From Thermodesulfovibrionia bacterium (GTDB taxonomy: Bacteria; Nitrospirota; Thermodesulfovibrionia; UBA6902), in assembly GCA_947259645.1 (NCBI GenBank), contig CAMYND010000005.1, positions 1-64,000 of the forward strand: a stretch of 64,000 nt of DNA, read 5' to 3'. Position numbers and translations under genes: made by a program. Each line of letters opens with the position of its first letter. The stretch's first letter is position 1. This document shows, piece after piece, positions 1-8,864 of this stretch. The notes under the pieces are model-generated. The model had not been told where the DNA came from and ran no database searches. It saw nothing but the letters and a program-made list of their open reading frames with translations.

Positions 1-367
1 GTTCCTGTTCCGGTATGCCTTTGTCATCTACCGGCGTATAAATACCAACAACTTCAAGACCGTTTTTATCATGGTGTTTACCATAGAGATCATTCAGGTG
101 ATTGAGGGCATCAAGGGAGTAGTTAAGAAATGAATTGTCTATTGTCAGTTCCCAGAAAACGAGGACAACTGGCCTGCTGCCAAAAAACTCAGACATGTTG
201 AGAGTTTTACCATCTATGGTATTCAGGACAATCCCTTTTGCCCGGTCTCCCTCTGCTATACCGATTAATGCCACGGAACCTGCAGGCAACAGGATAACTG
301 CCGCAACAAGAGAGATAAGCAATGTCGTCAGCCTGGATCTGATGCAGATCTTTTTTTTACCTCTCAT
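1..367 (-). CDS. Redoxin/TlpA-like protein, 3' end cut off by window edge
   Basis: Only the first 122 codons are present; the gene runs off the left edge. The ATG at 367 is followed by a basic start and a hydrophobic segment (about residues 13-38), so the protein is exported or membrane anchored. From about residue 45 it looks like a thioredoxin-fold AhpC/TSA-TlpA domain (GIVLNTIDGKTL, then PVVLVFWE). In that family FW is normally followed by a CXXC redox pair; here the following residues are ELTIDNSF, so the catalytic cysteines are missing. It is the last visible gene of a minus-strand group (Usp, radical SAM, two small unknowns). The fold call is fairly good; redox activity is doubtful. Confidence 0.65.
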   Translation of the reverse strand, partial: MRGKKKICIRSRLTTLLISLVAAVILLPAGSVALIGIAEGDRAKGIVLNTIDGKTLNMSEFFGSRPVVLVFWELTIDNSFLNYSLDALNHLNDLYGKHHDKNGLEVVGIYTPVDDKGIPEQE

Positions 368-400
368 GCGTTGATCCTCCCTGTCTGTAAGATATGGCCT

Positions 401-1051
401 TTACTCTCTTCCCGCCTTTCTCGTCCACGGCGACTTGTCAAGGACTTCTCTGACCTTGATCAGATAGCCAAAAGGATAATCTGGCTGATACAGATGGAAC
501 TTGTCAAATTCAAAAAGCTTTCTTGATGCAAGGAGGAATCGGTATTCAGGCGTTTCCTTTCCCAGTATTGTGACCTCGCAGTTTACCTGAAAACTGATAT
601 ACTGAATGCCCTTCTCTGTATGGGACATACCCACATACAGGAGGCTTGAGTAGGGGTTCTTTTTAATATTTTCAAGGGCCTTGCCTCCGAATATCTCAAG
701 GCCGCCGAGAATGGAGGAATCAAAATTACTCACATTTCCGTAGAGTTTTGACATTGCGCTCAGCCTCTTGTGCATGCTTTCCTTCCAGGGTATTGAACGT
801 GCTTCTGCTATAACGCTCTCGAAAACATCCGTATAATGGCTGAGCTGGTCCTGTTCAGGGAGCAGCCCCACTCCTTTTACCGTCATATTCACAGGGAAGG
901 AGCGGCTTTCATCCCAGGTTGCCATGACAGGAAGATGGGCTGCCAGATATTTTGTCGGATGACCCTCTTTCATTGAGTGAAGAAACTCAATCCTTGATGA
1001 AACTAACCACTCCATGCATTTTTCCGGAATCTTATGTAACGTCTGTCTCAT
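401..1051 (-). CDS. Conserved hypothetical protein, 216 aa
   Basis: I do not recognise the family. The product is soluble looking, without a signal peptide or membrane segments, and mixed alpha/beta. I chose the ATG at 1051 because an AAAGGA ribosome site lies 9 bases upstream; a TTG at 1072 and an ATG at 1060 are in frame but have no such site. The start lies 20 bases inside the end of the preceding small membrane-protein gene, so the two are probably translationally coupled. A C-terminal part rich in aromatic residues (VGMSHTEKG, FDKFHLYQPDYPFGYL) may form a binding surface, but no catalytic motif is evident. Confidence 0.6.
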   Translation of the reverse strand: MRQTLHKIPEKCMEWLVSSRIEFLHSMKEGHPTKYLAAHLPVMATWDESRSFPVNMTVKGVGLLPEQDQLSHYTDVFESVIAEARSIPWKESMHKRLSAMSKLYGNVSNFDSSILGGLEIFGGKALENIKKNPYSSLLYVGMSHTEKGIQYISFQVNCEVTILGKETPEYRFLLASRKLFEFDKFHLYQPDYPFGYLIKVREVLDKSPWTRKAGRE

Positions 1052-1313
1052 AATGATCATCCTTTCTTTCAAGCGAGATTTTTAATTTATGGAGCAGCAG
1101 CGCGCTCCTGTATTGTCGTAAGTGTGAGCGGCCTCCCAGCAGCACAAGCATTATCAGCACAAAATGTATTGATTTGAAGTTATCTGCAAGGAGCCCATAG
1201 TGGATAGTCAGGTAGACTGCAACCACAACATTAATGATGCTAAAGACAAGAAAGATGTTTTTTTGTCCTGCGATACGGTTCAGCAGTTTTGTTTCCCTGG
1301 TATTTAGTGTCAT
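1032..1313 (-). CDS. Small two-TM membrane protein, 93 aa
   Basis: The ATG at 1313 overlaps the stop of the upstream radical SAM gene (ATGA), a classic sign of translational coupling. The product has two hydrophobic segments, about residues 19-40 and 47-62, and a basic C-terminal tail (about residues 60-93). An upstream extension of the frame is only the shadow of the radical SAM gene. The function is unknown. Its place between a radical SAM tetrapyrrole-type enzyme and an unknown soluble protein suggests a shared cofactor or respiratory role. Confidence 0.6.
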   Translation of the reverse strand: MTLNTRETKLLNRIAGQKNIFLVFSIINVVVAVYLTIHYGLLADNFKSIHFVLIMLVLLGGRSHLRQYRSALLLHKLKISLERKDDHYETDVT

Positions 1314-2593
1314 GATTTCCTCGCCATTTTTTCCATTCCGTATTTCTTCCGTGCCTTCATCATCAGCTCCGGGGTTATTTCTTTGCACCCGCTCTTGACC
1401 GCAAAACGTTCCACGGCAGTCTTGACCATTGATCTGACAAAAAAGGGAACTTTTTTGACGCGGTCTTCCGCCTCCCTGGTCCATACCGGCTTCTGCCCGT
1501 TATCAAAAACAGGTTCTTCATGGTTGTTGAATACCGGGGGAGTAATGACATCTGAACCGTCCGGTACATGGACGCACCAGGGGTCTTCATCCATCAGGTT
1601 TCCATGCGTTGCAAAGGCACGCGCCCTGCAGCCCCCGCAGACCTGCTGATACTCGCACGCTTTGCATTTCCCCTGCAGCGAAGGATTTCTGAGCGATGTA
1701 AACTCTTCCGAGTTTTGCCAGATCTCATGGAACCCTTTTTCCCGTACATCTCCTGCTGCCCCCTGCATGTAGGGGCATGAAGTGACCTTTCCTTCCGGGG
1801 TTATGCGGCAATAACTGACACCTGCCATACACTTTCCCGCATCGAGCTTTAACAGGCTCGATTCAGGGTTGCGCTGATACAGTATCCTTCTGAAGGTTGG
1901 CGCGCACCGCGTCCGTATCATCATTCCTGTCCGGTCTTCCTGCAGCCGCACAATCAGCGTGAGCAGATCTTCATACTGGTCAGGTGTTATATCAGTCAAC
2001 TCTTCTCCCTGGCCGGTACAGACGAGAAAGAAAGGGCTGAAGACCCGTACGCCGAGAGAACGGGCAAACTGTATAAGCTCCGGGATTTCATTATAATTAC
2101 TGTTCGTGACTACAGTGTTCATCTGTACGGAGAGGTCGGCAGCTTTAGATATTTCAATCGCCTTTACCGCCCTGTCCCAGGAACCGTCTATCTGACGGAC
2201 GCTATCATGGACTTTCGGACTGGGTGAATCCAGGCTGATGCTCACCCCTGAAACACCATGATCTTTCAGTTTCCGGGCAGAGGCCTCATTAATAAAATAG
2301 CCGTTGGTACCAACAACCACCATCATTCCTTTGTCTGATGCATACTGTGCCAGCTCATAGATATCACTCCGTAAAAGCGGTTCGCCTCCCGACAGTATGA
2401 GCATAACCTCATTATTGGCACGGGCAATTTCATCAATAACTCTGAGCGACTCCTCTGTTGTCAGTTCGCAGGGGCCGGGGGCGGTGGTGGAGGCGATATC
2501 ATTCCTGAACGTTGCAGGGAGATAGCAATGAGCACACTTCAGGTTACACTTTCTCGTAATGTTCCATGAAATAATTTTGAGATCTTTTTCCAT
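1310..2593 (-). CDS. Radical SAM/SPASM protein of NirJ/AhbC/AhbD type with C-terminal PCP_red domain
   Basis: Radical SAM enzyme of 427 aa. The [4Fe-4S]-SAM motif CNLKCAHC is near residue 15, the GGEP motif follows, and a SPASM-like cluster region near the C-terminus has CMAGVSYC, CPYMQG and CEYQQVCGGCRARAFA. The GGCRARA signature is typical of NirJ and AhbC/AhbD, which act on sirohaem-derived intermediates in haem or haem d1 synthesis. The last ~55 residues (WTREAEDRVKKVPFFVR onward) match the pattern of the PCP_red domain found at the end of light-independent protochlorophyllide reductase subunits. The start at 2593 is set by the adjacent Usp gene, which ends at 2620. The exact substrate cannot be assigned; a role in haem supply for the nearby cytochromes is an inference. 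Confidence 0.8.
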   Translation of the reverse strand: MEKDLKIISWNITRKCNLKCAHCYLPATFRNDIASTTAPGPCELTTEESLRVIDEIARANNEVMLILSGGEPLLRSDIYELAQYASDKGMMVVVGTNGYFINEASARKLKDHGVSGVSISLDSPSPKVHDSVRQIDGSWDRAVKAIEISKAADLSVQMNTVVTNSNYNEIPELIQFARSLGVRVFSPFFLVCTGQGEELTDITPDQYEDLLTLIVRLQEDRTGMMIRTRCAPTFRRILYQRNPESSLLKLDAGKCMAGVSYCRITPEGKVTSCPYMQGAAGDVREKGFHEIWQNSEEFTSLRNPSLQGKCKACEYQQVCGGCRARAFATHGNLMDEDPWCVHVPDGSDVITPPVFNNHEEPVFDNGQKPVWTREAEDRVKKVPFFVRSMVKTAVERFAVKSGCKEITPELMMKARKKYGMEKMARKS

Positions 2594-2619
2594 AGTGGTT
2601 CTCTTGTTATCTGAGTCTA

Positions 2620-3600
2620 TTACGTCAAAAGCATGTTGCACTGCCCATACCGGAGAAGGTTCTCGCTGGTGCTTCCCATCTCGGATTCTTCTGCCTGATG
2701 CGCTCCGAAACGGCTTAATACCAAAAGCGAAGCCTGGCTTTCCTCCAGGTATTTGCATATTTCATGATAGGGCTTGCCGGCAAGAATTCTGGTTTTCACA
2801 TGCATGCCGTTTTTTATTCCAATTTCAGCCGCTTCATCGAGATACGACTCGTAGACCTTTTTCAATCCCTTGTCAATAACCTCATCGTGGAGCTGGGCCT
2901 GATCTTTAAATCTGAACTTTTCTCCCGCTTCTTTTGAGAGCACACCAACGAGACTTTTGAATGCAACGGTATGGTAATGCGGATCAAAGACCGAAACGGC
3001 CTCTACTTCGCTGTTGAACAGTTTTCCCAGTTCAATGGCCTTCTCAAGGGCTGCTACGGACTGCCTGCTTCCATCAACAGCCGCAACGATCTTGCCGGCG
3101 GGCACTTTATTGTCCTTGACAACCAGTACGTGGGTACTGACATTTCTGATGACCCGCTCACAGACACTACCGATAAAAGAGTTGCCGTTTACTGTTCCAA
3201 GCCCCCGAACACCAAGGACCACAAGGTCATAATGACTTTCCCGAATATCCTTGACTATTTCAAACCAGTTCTTTCCCTCAAGAAGTTTGCGATTTGATGT
3301 TACACCCTTTTCTTCACACTTCTTATCAAAGACATCGAGATAGGCATTTGAGATCAGGCGCAGCCCGTCTCCAATAAGGGAGTCATGGACTTTTCGCGAT
3401 TTCTCAAGCCTCTGCTGTTCCAGATAGGGTTCAGGCAGCCCTTCTTCCATGTCCTTGAATCTTTTGTCGTGAAGTCTTGCGCTGTAGACATGAGACCCGG
3501 TTATCTCTGCACCCATTTCTGCTGCAATGTTAACCCCTATGTCTATGGCGAAATTTGAATAATCCGAATTATCAACCGGGATATGTATATGTTTGTACAT
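2620..3600 (-). CDS. Universal stress protein, tandem UspA domains
   Basis: Protein of 326 aa with two Usp folds. The first starts at MYKHIHIPVDNSDYS and includes the ATP-type glycine motif near residue 130 (GVRGLGTVNGNSFIGS). The second starts near residue 170 (GKIVAAVDGSRQS) and ends in a VLSRFG...G.GSTSENLLR-type motif. Double-Usp proteins of this size bind nucleotides and are made under energy or oxygen stress. The gene lies 140 bases after the cytochrome operon and 26 bases before the radical SAM gene, so it probably belongs to the same minus-strand unit. Confidence 0.88.
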   Translation of the reverse strand: MYKHIHIPVDNSDYSNFAIDIGVNIAAEMGAEITGSHVYSARLHDKRFKDMEEGLPEPYLEQQRLEKSRKVHDSLIGDGLRLISNAYLDVFDKKCEEKGVTSNRKLLEGKNWFEIVKDIRESHYDLVVLGVRGLGTVNGNSFIGSVCERVIRNVSTHVLVVKDNKVPAGKIVAAVDGSRQSVAALEKAIELGKLFNSEVEAVSVFDPHYHTVAFKSLVGVLSKEAGEKFRFKDQAQLHDEVIDKGLKKVYESYLDEAAEIGIKNGMHVKTRILAGKPYHEICKYLEESQASLLVLSRFGAHQAEESEMGSTSENLLRYGQCNMLLT

Positions 3601-3740
3601 TAAACCTCTCCTTTCTACGTCATTTTGTACAGAGCGAAGAATCTCTCTATTCTCCAGTGCCCGGATTCCTCAGTGCTCCGTCCCAGAGAATGACATAAGA
3701 AAAAACCATATTATTGAACAGTCTGCAATTCATGATGTTG

Positions 3741-5180
3741 TTACCCGATTCCCTCTTTCAGTTTCTTCCGGATTCCCATACCGGCACCGATAAATGCCAG
3801 CCCCACGAGGGGTGGCATGACAAATACTTTCATCGGAGTGGGCGGTTCCAGCATGACATAATACCATCCTGATACTGTTGCCCTGAGTCCCTGCTCGTTC
3901 TGCGCTCCGTCAAAGGCGGTTACAGAAATGGGGATGAATTTTCCGGGTGTGAATGTGATGTCATTTTCATCGCCGGAATCTAAAGGCCTTCTGAATAGGA
4001 CCCTGTAATGGCCGTCACTATAATTTGCAGCGGCCAGCATATCGTTCTTTTCCTGCTGGACCAGATCATTCTCTTTTTGCCCTTTGGCATTCTGTTCGAC
4101 TGCCGTATTATCGGATGCCTTCCAGAACCAGAGATTTACGGGGTGGTTTTTGTCTCCAAGAAAGAAGTACGGTTTTTCAGGACCATCAGAAACCGTTACA
4201 GGAAACTGCAGCCTTACCGCGTCAGAGGGAAGTCCGTCATCGCCTTTATTCGGCTTCTTGTCAGTCCACTCAATCATGACCCCTATCTCTGAATCTGAAT
4301 AGAGGCTCCTCATCCTTACATTGGTAATAACAGGAGCGAACTGCCGCGGTTCGAACATTAACTGCCCTGACATCGGCATATCAAGATAATCAGCAGCATC
4401 CCACTGCGCGTCATCAGTGGAAGCGGGAACGGCGTCAACTTTCTTGACTGACAATGCACTGCCGGTTTTTCTTTCAGTCTGAAGAGAAGTTACGAAATGT
4501 GACAATGACCAGCGTTCTTCATCAGAGTATGATGACTGAAATGATGCCATGGGGGTACCATCAAATCCTGAAGTAACGGTCCGAAAAATGTCTTCGACCG
4601 TTGCTCCGCCCCGATATTCCCAGGCCTGAGTCAGGTCAGTGGGATAGGCTCTCGTTCCCCAGTCATTCTTGAAGTTGTCCTGCCAGCCTTTTTCTCCTTC
4701 ACCCCTGCCGGCCTTTCCGTGGCATTCCCAGCATTTTGCCTTATCAAATATCTCTTTTCCCTGTGTGAGCAATGCGTCAGAAACAGCAGGTGCCTTGCCC
4801 ATCTGAAAGGGCTCTGCATCATATTCAAAGGTCTCTTCTTCAAAGGTCTTGATGTATTCGACCATCTCATTGACCTCATCATCAGTAAAGCGTGTCCAGG
4901 GGGGCATGGTGGTCCCGGGGTTTCCCTTTCTCGTTGACCGGATAATGTCTTCATCTGTCGGCCTTTCCCCTGACGGGGTAGTGCGGAACTTATAGGTTCC
5001 AGAGTCAAAAGCCCTCGGTTGGGGAAGGGTGTACTGGCCTGATGCATACCCTTTGCCATCACCCTCGTATCCATGGCACTGGGCGCACCATGAGTCGTAG
5101 AGCATTTTTCCCCGGTCCATTTCAGCGGAAGACACGAATGGAACCAGAATCATGATTGCGAAAACGATTAGAGTTTTCAA
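3741..5180 (-). CDS. Dihaem c-type cytochrome with ethylbenzene-dehydrogenase-gamma-like haem domain and C-terminal TM anchor
   Basis: Exported protein with two cytochrome c domains (CAQCH near residue 32, CWECH near residue 135). A large C-terminal domain follows with features of the EB_dh family, the haem b-binding gamma subunit of DMSO-reductase-type dehydrogenases (DAVRLQFPVTV, HPVNLWFWKA). A final hydrophobic segment is near residues 455-475. I prefer the TTG at 5180: a GGAG lies 8 bases upstream and it gives a clean signal peptide (KTLIVFAIMILVPFVSSA). A longer frame from 5264 would overlap the upstream gene. It is the last cytochrome of the bd-like oxidase operon and could be an electron donor to, or a structural subunit of, that oxidase. 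Confidence 0.82.
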   Translation of the reverse strand: MKTLIVFAIMILVPFVSSAEMDRGKMLYDSWCAQCHGYEGDGKGYASGQYTLPQPRAFDSGTYKFRTTPSGERPTDEDIIRSTRKGNPGTTMPPWTRFTDDEVNEMVEYIKTFEEETFEYDAEPFQMGKAPAVSDALLTQGKEIFDKAKCWECHGKAGRGEGEKGWQDNFKNDWGTRAYPTDLTQAWEYRGGATVEDIFRTVTSGFDGTPMASFQSSYSDEERWSLSHFVTSLQTERKTGSALSVKKVDAVPASTDDAQWDAADYLDMPMSGQLMFEPRQFAPVITNVRMRSLYSDSEIGVMIEWTDKKPNKGDDGLPSDAVRLQFPVTVSDGPEKPYFFLGDKNHPVNLWFWKASDNTAVEQNAKGQKENDLVQQEKNDMLAAANYSDGHYRVLFRRPLDSGDENDITFTPGKFIPISVTAFDGAQNEQGLRATVSGWYYVMLEPPTPMKVFVMPPLVGLAFIGAGMGIRKKLKEGIG

Positions 5181-5235
5181 TGTAATTTCTCCTTCTGTGA
5201 TGATCAATTTATTTTTATTCAGCATAGCTCTACAT

Positions 5236-6033
5236 TTACCTCGGTTTGTTTCCGGTTGCTTCATAAATGAAGAACGTCACCTGCCAGACCTCTTCTACCG
5301 TGAGAAAAGTATCAAAAGCCGGCATAGACGAATCCCACGGGGTTGAACCTGCGGGAAGTGTTGTCCATCCCTTGGCTATCCGGTAAAAGACAAATCCTTC
5401 GGGCAGCTGCGCAATTGTATCGGTCCCCCGGAACGGGAGCGGCCTCGGATTAAATGCATCGGCAATATAACCATTCCCGGCAAGGTCGTCACCATGGCAG
5501 TAAAAACAGTTCTGGTAATAAATCCTCTTGCCCGCTTCAAAGTGTTTGTCCCGGTTTGCCGTATCATTTCTGACCGGACTTTCAGCCCCGAGAAGACTGA
5601 TCTTCTCTCCTCTGAAGGTAATTGACGCCGGAGGCTCGGGGTGTACTATCCTCGCAGAGGTGGGCGGTGCAAGCTGCGGTTTTACTTTTCCATAGGTTAT
5701 GTACCCTGCAAGGACGGGGATCATAATGTATACGATGAGAACACGAAGGATTTTCTTGTCATCATCGGCAAGGACGGTCTTCATGGGCCGTAAAAAGGCC
5801 TGGAACTGGTCTTCCTTGATCGAAAAATAGATCAGGAAGGTGAACACGAACATTGCCATATACATGAGAATGACCTGTCCCGGCAGCGGAGGAGCAACGA
5901 ACTCAACGCACTTTAGTAACCCGTACATGGCCATGAGAATGCCTAAGTAATTAAAGAAGGGGGCCTTCTTCATGGCTGAAATTATTGAGATAACAATCCC
6001 AACACCAGCAATAATCGGATAAATATTCAGCAT
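5236..6033 (-). CDS. Membrane-bound monohaem cytochrome c
   Basis: 265 aa. About four hydrophobic segments lie in the first 115 residues. A periplasmic cytochrome c domain follows with one CFYCH motif near residue 178 (YYQNCFYCHGDDLAGNG) and a likely distal methionine in SSMPAFDTF. The start is one base after the stop of the upstream dihaem cytochrome gene. It is the third gene of the bd-like oxidase operon. I infer a role in carrying electrons to the oxidase; no named family is recognised. Confidence 0.82.
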   Translation of the reverse strand: MLNIYPIIAGVGIVISIISAMKKAPFFNYLGILMAMYGLLKCVEFVAPPLPGQVILMYMAMFVFTFLIYFSIKEDQFQAFLRPMKTVLADDDKKILRVLIVYIMIPVLAGYITYGKVKPQLAPPTSARIVHPEPPASITFRGEKISLLGAESPVRNDTANRDKHFEAGKRIYYQNCFYCHGDDLAGNGYIADAFNPRPLPFRGTDTIAQLPEGFVFYRIAKGWTTLPAGSTPWDSSMPAFDTFLTVEEVWQVTFFIYEATGNKPR

Positions 6034-6034
6034 G

Positions 6035-6949
6035 TTATTGGCCTCCTGCTTTTTCTATTTCTTTTGTTAACTTTGGTAATGAATCAAGGCTCACAGTCAC
6101 TTTTCCGCCCTTGCTCTGAATATAGGCGCTGACAGCGATTATTTCTTCAGGACTGAGTTCGTCCTGTGTTGCCGGCATGATATCGTCCATTCCTTCTGCT
6201 ACGTATGCCCCCGGATTTACCAGAGACTCAAAGAGGAATGATTCAACGTCACTGCCTTTTTCATCGGCGTGTTTTTGGACTTCACTTAACAATACTGGAA
6301 GGATCGGAAATTCGACATCAGGGTCAAGCGCTGCCGGATGGCACTCAATGCATCCGCCCTTGTCGTCATACATATCTTTTCCGATCTTAAGCAGTTCTTC
6401 CTGAGAAATATCTTTCTTGATCTCGACAGATGCAACAACAGCTTTTTTCTCTTTTGATCCAAGTAATTTGCGCAATGTCGGTAAAGATTCAGGATAGGAA
6501 ATGGTTACATCTGAACCTTTGCTCTGCAGAAAGGCTGACACTGCAATCAGTTCACCCTCTGTAAGCAGTTTCTGCGAGGGCGGCATAATTGGAGCAAATC
6601 CTTCCGGAATGTAGGCCTTTGTATCAACCAGAGCCTGAAAAATGAACTCTTCCTCGTTTACATCCATATTCTTAACCCGTTCCGCTATGACAGCGCCGAT
6701 GCCGGATATGGCAGGCGACCTCATCCCGGGCTCAGGTTTGTTTGGATGACACACCATGCACTGCCCTTTGCCGAACAGGATATCTTCTCCTATTTTCAGC
6801 AGTTCATCCTGTTCAATCCCCTCTCTGATCTCTATCACTACAGGGGGAAGGGATTCGGACTGGGGGAGAAAGTACAATCCGACATACGTATAAAAGACGC
6901 TGAGTCCGATAATGAGGACAACTAATTTGCCGAATCCACCCTTCTTCAT
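6035..6949 (-). CDS. Membrane-anchored dihaem cytochrome c with internal duplication
   Basis: 304 aa. An N-terminal membrane anchor (about residues 8-28) is followed by two homologous cytochrome c domains, each starting with an EELLKIG-type helix before its haem motif (CMVCH near residue 64, CIECH near residue 200) and each ending with AVSAxxQSKG. The duplication is evident from the repeated order of ALVDTKAYIPEGF / SLVNPGAYVAEGM. The ATG overlaps the stop of the bd-like oxidase gene (ATGA), and a GAAGGGGGG ribosome site precedes it, so the two are coupled. It is a probable direct electron donor to the oxidase. Confidence 0.85.
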   Translation of the reverse strand: MKKGGFGKLVVLIIGLSVFYTYVGLYFLPQSESLPPVVIEIREGIEQDELLKIGEDILFGKGQCMVCHPNKPEPGMRSPAISGIGAVIAERVKNMDVNEEEFIFQALVDTKAYIPEGFAPIMPPSQKLLTEGELIAVSAFLQSKGSDVTISYPESLPTLRKLLGSKEKKAVVASVEIKKDISQEELLKIGKDMYDDKGGCIECHPAALDPDVEFPILPVLLSEVQKHADEKGSDVESFLFESLVNPGAYVAEGMDDIMPATQDELSPEEIIAVSAYIQSKGGKVTVSLDSLPKLTKEIEKAGGQ

Positions 6950-8682
6950 GATGTCCCCCCTTCAGGTACTTTTTCTGTCTTGATAATGCCCCAGAAAACC
7001 GCAGCGACCACAAAGAAAAACAGGATCGTCGTAATGGATGCCACGACCGAGGCAAATCCATGAGTGGGGAGAAATGCATCAGGGCTTGTGTCTTTTACTA
7101 TCCCATAGACATGCCAGTACTGCCTTCCCCCGGCCCTCATATACCCGAGGAGAGACATGAGCCAGGTAAAGGTGACGGTAACACCGATCAGGGCATACTG
7201 CGACCTGTCCGGCATCTTTCCCCATTCCGGTTCTCCGATGATATGTGCATCTTTGTACAGGTATTTATCAATAACCAATGTTGCGATCATGACACCGAAG
7301 AAGAGACCGAACTGGATTGTGGAAAGCACTTTAACTCTGAATTCAGCAGGAACAATATAACTGTACCAGCCAATCCAAAGAATACCGACAAACGATGCGA
7401 TCATGACGGCGGCCTTGACCATGGTGCCTGTTTTTGCCCAGGGTACGGTCGGTTCCTGGTTGGCGATTCGGAAAATGGCGTAACTGTAAAAGGTTGCAAG
7501 CATTGCAACGATTGTTGCGGTGTTTTTAGATGCCATAACCCCGAGGTTTCCAAGAATCGGGTGGTATGTACCTATTCGCCGTGCCTCTTCGAGACTTACT
7601 GCCACACTGTGGGGTGTCATCCAGATTGCCCAGCCGAGCAGGGTAAAGATATACAGCAGCTTTACATATTTAAAGTACCGTTCTCCTCCGGGCATCTTGT
7701 TCAGAGAGATCCAGAGATAATAATTGATAAAAAAGAGGATCAGTCCCATGAGAATCGCCTGCATGACCCAGAGCCATGCAAAGAACCCTCCCATAAGCTG
7801 AATACCCATCTGTTCGTTGAATGCATAAATCTCAACACCAAGGAGATATCCGATGCCGGGAAGTATAAAATAGGCAGCGATGCAAATCATTGCAGCGGTA
7901 TATCCCATCCAGTCGTAATAGGCTTTATCTTCAGGACTCGTGGAGGTAGTAAATCGATATGCTGCATAGGCAGCGCCAATAGCTGCGCCAAAGACAACAT
8001 TTGCCACCAGTCTGTGGAGAGACAGGGGCAGCCACATATATGTCATAATTGCGTCCCACCGGCTAACCAGTTCGCCCGCCTCACTGACTCCTCCGGGTGT
8101 AGTCATATAACCGACCCATGAACTGGTAATCAGAAGAAGTGCTGCTCCTGCAAGATTGACAAGGAGTCCGAGAAAGACATGCTTCCCCTTGCCTTCGGTT
8201 TTCATTTGGTTCCAGGAATAATAATAGTAGGCAACAATAATCGTTTCTGTATACATAACAACGATATACAGCCACCACGTGGGGCCGAGTATCTTCATCA
8301 TATGCTCCATGAATTTTGGATACAGAATGGGAAGGCTAATAAGGAGAACAGTTCCCAGTATTGCCGTAATTGTGTAGCCTACAGTAAAAAGTTTTGCAAA
8401 ATCATGGGCAATCTTATCAAGCCGTTCATCACTCTTTCTCCAGCCAATAAATTCCATTGCTACTGCGAATATCGGGACTCCAAGAACAAAGGCCGCAAAA
8501 TTCAGGTGCAACTGTGCAATTATCCATACCCATACCCTGCTGCCAATGACCGGGAATGCCCTGTAAGCCTCTTCTGTAGCAAAAGGCTTAAAAAGGAGGA
8601 TAATGGCAAAACTGATACCAAGCAGCACGGTCAGTTTGACCACACCCTTTGATATCCCTTTTGTCGTACTCACTTCAGCCAC
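6946..8682 (-). CDS. Cytochrome bd-like oxidase subunit I (CydA-like)
   Basis: 578 aa polytopic protein with about 14 hydrophobic segments. It keeps CydA-type landmarks: an early QLHLNFAAFVLG helix whose histidine aligns with the haem b595 ligand, an SLHRLVANV helix, and acidic residues in a transmembrane helix (YTETIIVAYYYY). There is no CydB partner; three c-type cytochromes follow in the operon instead. Bd-like oxidases with this company are known in Nitrospira and relatives and have been suggested to take electrons from cytochrome c rather than quinol. The start is a GTG with GGAGG 7 bases upstream. The family is clear; donor and activity are inference. Confidence 0.82.
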   Translation of the reverse strand: MAEVSTTKGISKGVVKLTVLLGISFAIILLFKPFATEEAYRAFPVIGSRVWVWIIAQLHLNFAAFVLGVPIFAVAMEFIGWRKSDERLDKIAHDFAKLFTVGYTITAILGTVLLISLPILYPKFMEHMMKILGPTWWLYIVVMYTETIIVAYYYYSWNQMKTEGKGKHVFLGLLVNLAGAALLLITSSWVGYMTTPGGVSEAGELVSRWDAIMTYMWLPLSLHRLVANVVFGAAIGAAYAAYRFTTSTSPEDKAYYDWMGYTAAMICIAAYFILPGIGYLLGVEIYAFNEQMGIQLMGGFFAWLWVMQAILMGLILFFINYYLWISLNKMPGGERYFKYVKLLYIFTLLGWAIWMTPHSVAVSLEEARRIGTYHPILGNLGVMASKNTATIVAMLATFYSYAIFRIANQEPTVPWAKTGTMVKAAVMIASFVGILWIGWYSYIVPAEFRVKVLSTIQFGLFFGVMIATLVIDKYLYKDAHIIGEPEWGKMPDRSQYALIGVTVTFTWLMSLLGYMRAGGRQYWHVYGIVKDTSPDAFLPTHGFASVVASITTILFFFVVAAVFWGIIKTEKVPEGGTS

Positions 8683-8820
8683 GATTCTACCTCCTGACTA
8701 TGTTTTATTTGGAAAACCTGTATGTTAGTGCGAATAAATGTGCGTTAAAAGAAAATTAATGCTTCGTGTCCTGTTAAAATGCTTTCACTTCTCGATCACT
8801 GCGTTACGATTATTTTGAAA

Positions 8821-8855
8821 GGAATCCCCGGGAGGAGAACAATCCCGGGGATTCC
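8821..8855 (-). terminator. Strong GC-rich hairpin downstream of the cupredoxin gene
   Basis: A perfect 12-bp inverted repeat (GGAATCCCCGGG with an 11-base loop) begins ten bases beyond the stop of the minus-strand cupredoxin gene. On that strand it is followed by TTTC and an A/T-rich stretch, so it fits an intrinsic terminator with a weak U-tract. It separates the cupredoxin unit from the bd-like oxidase operon. Confidence 0.75.
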
Positions 8856-8864
8856 TTACGCTCT

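Noticed and set aside
1032..1484. Longer version of the small TM protein starting at 1484
   Set aside because: The extra N-terminus lies wholly inside the radical SAM gene and has low-complexity shadow-like composition; the ATG at 1313 is coupled to the stop.
1310..2758. Longer radical SAM protein starting at 2758
   Set aside because: The extension runs into the Usp coding region; the real start at 2593 places the Cys motif at the usual distance.
8683..8864. Sigma-54 promoter for the bd-like oxidase operon
   Set aside because: No GG-N10-GC on the minus strand and only a half-site of the GTTAC dyad.
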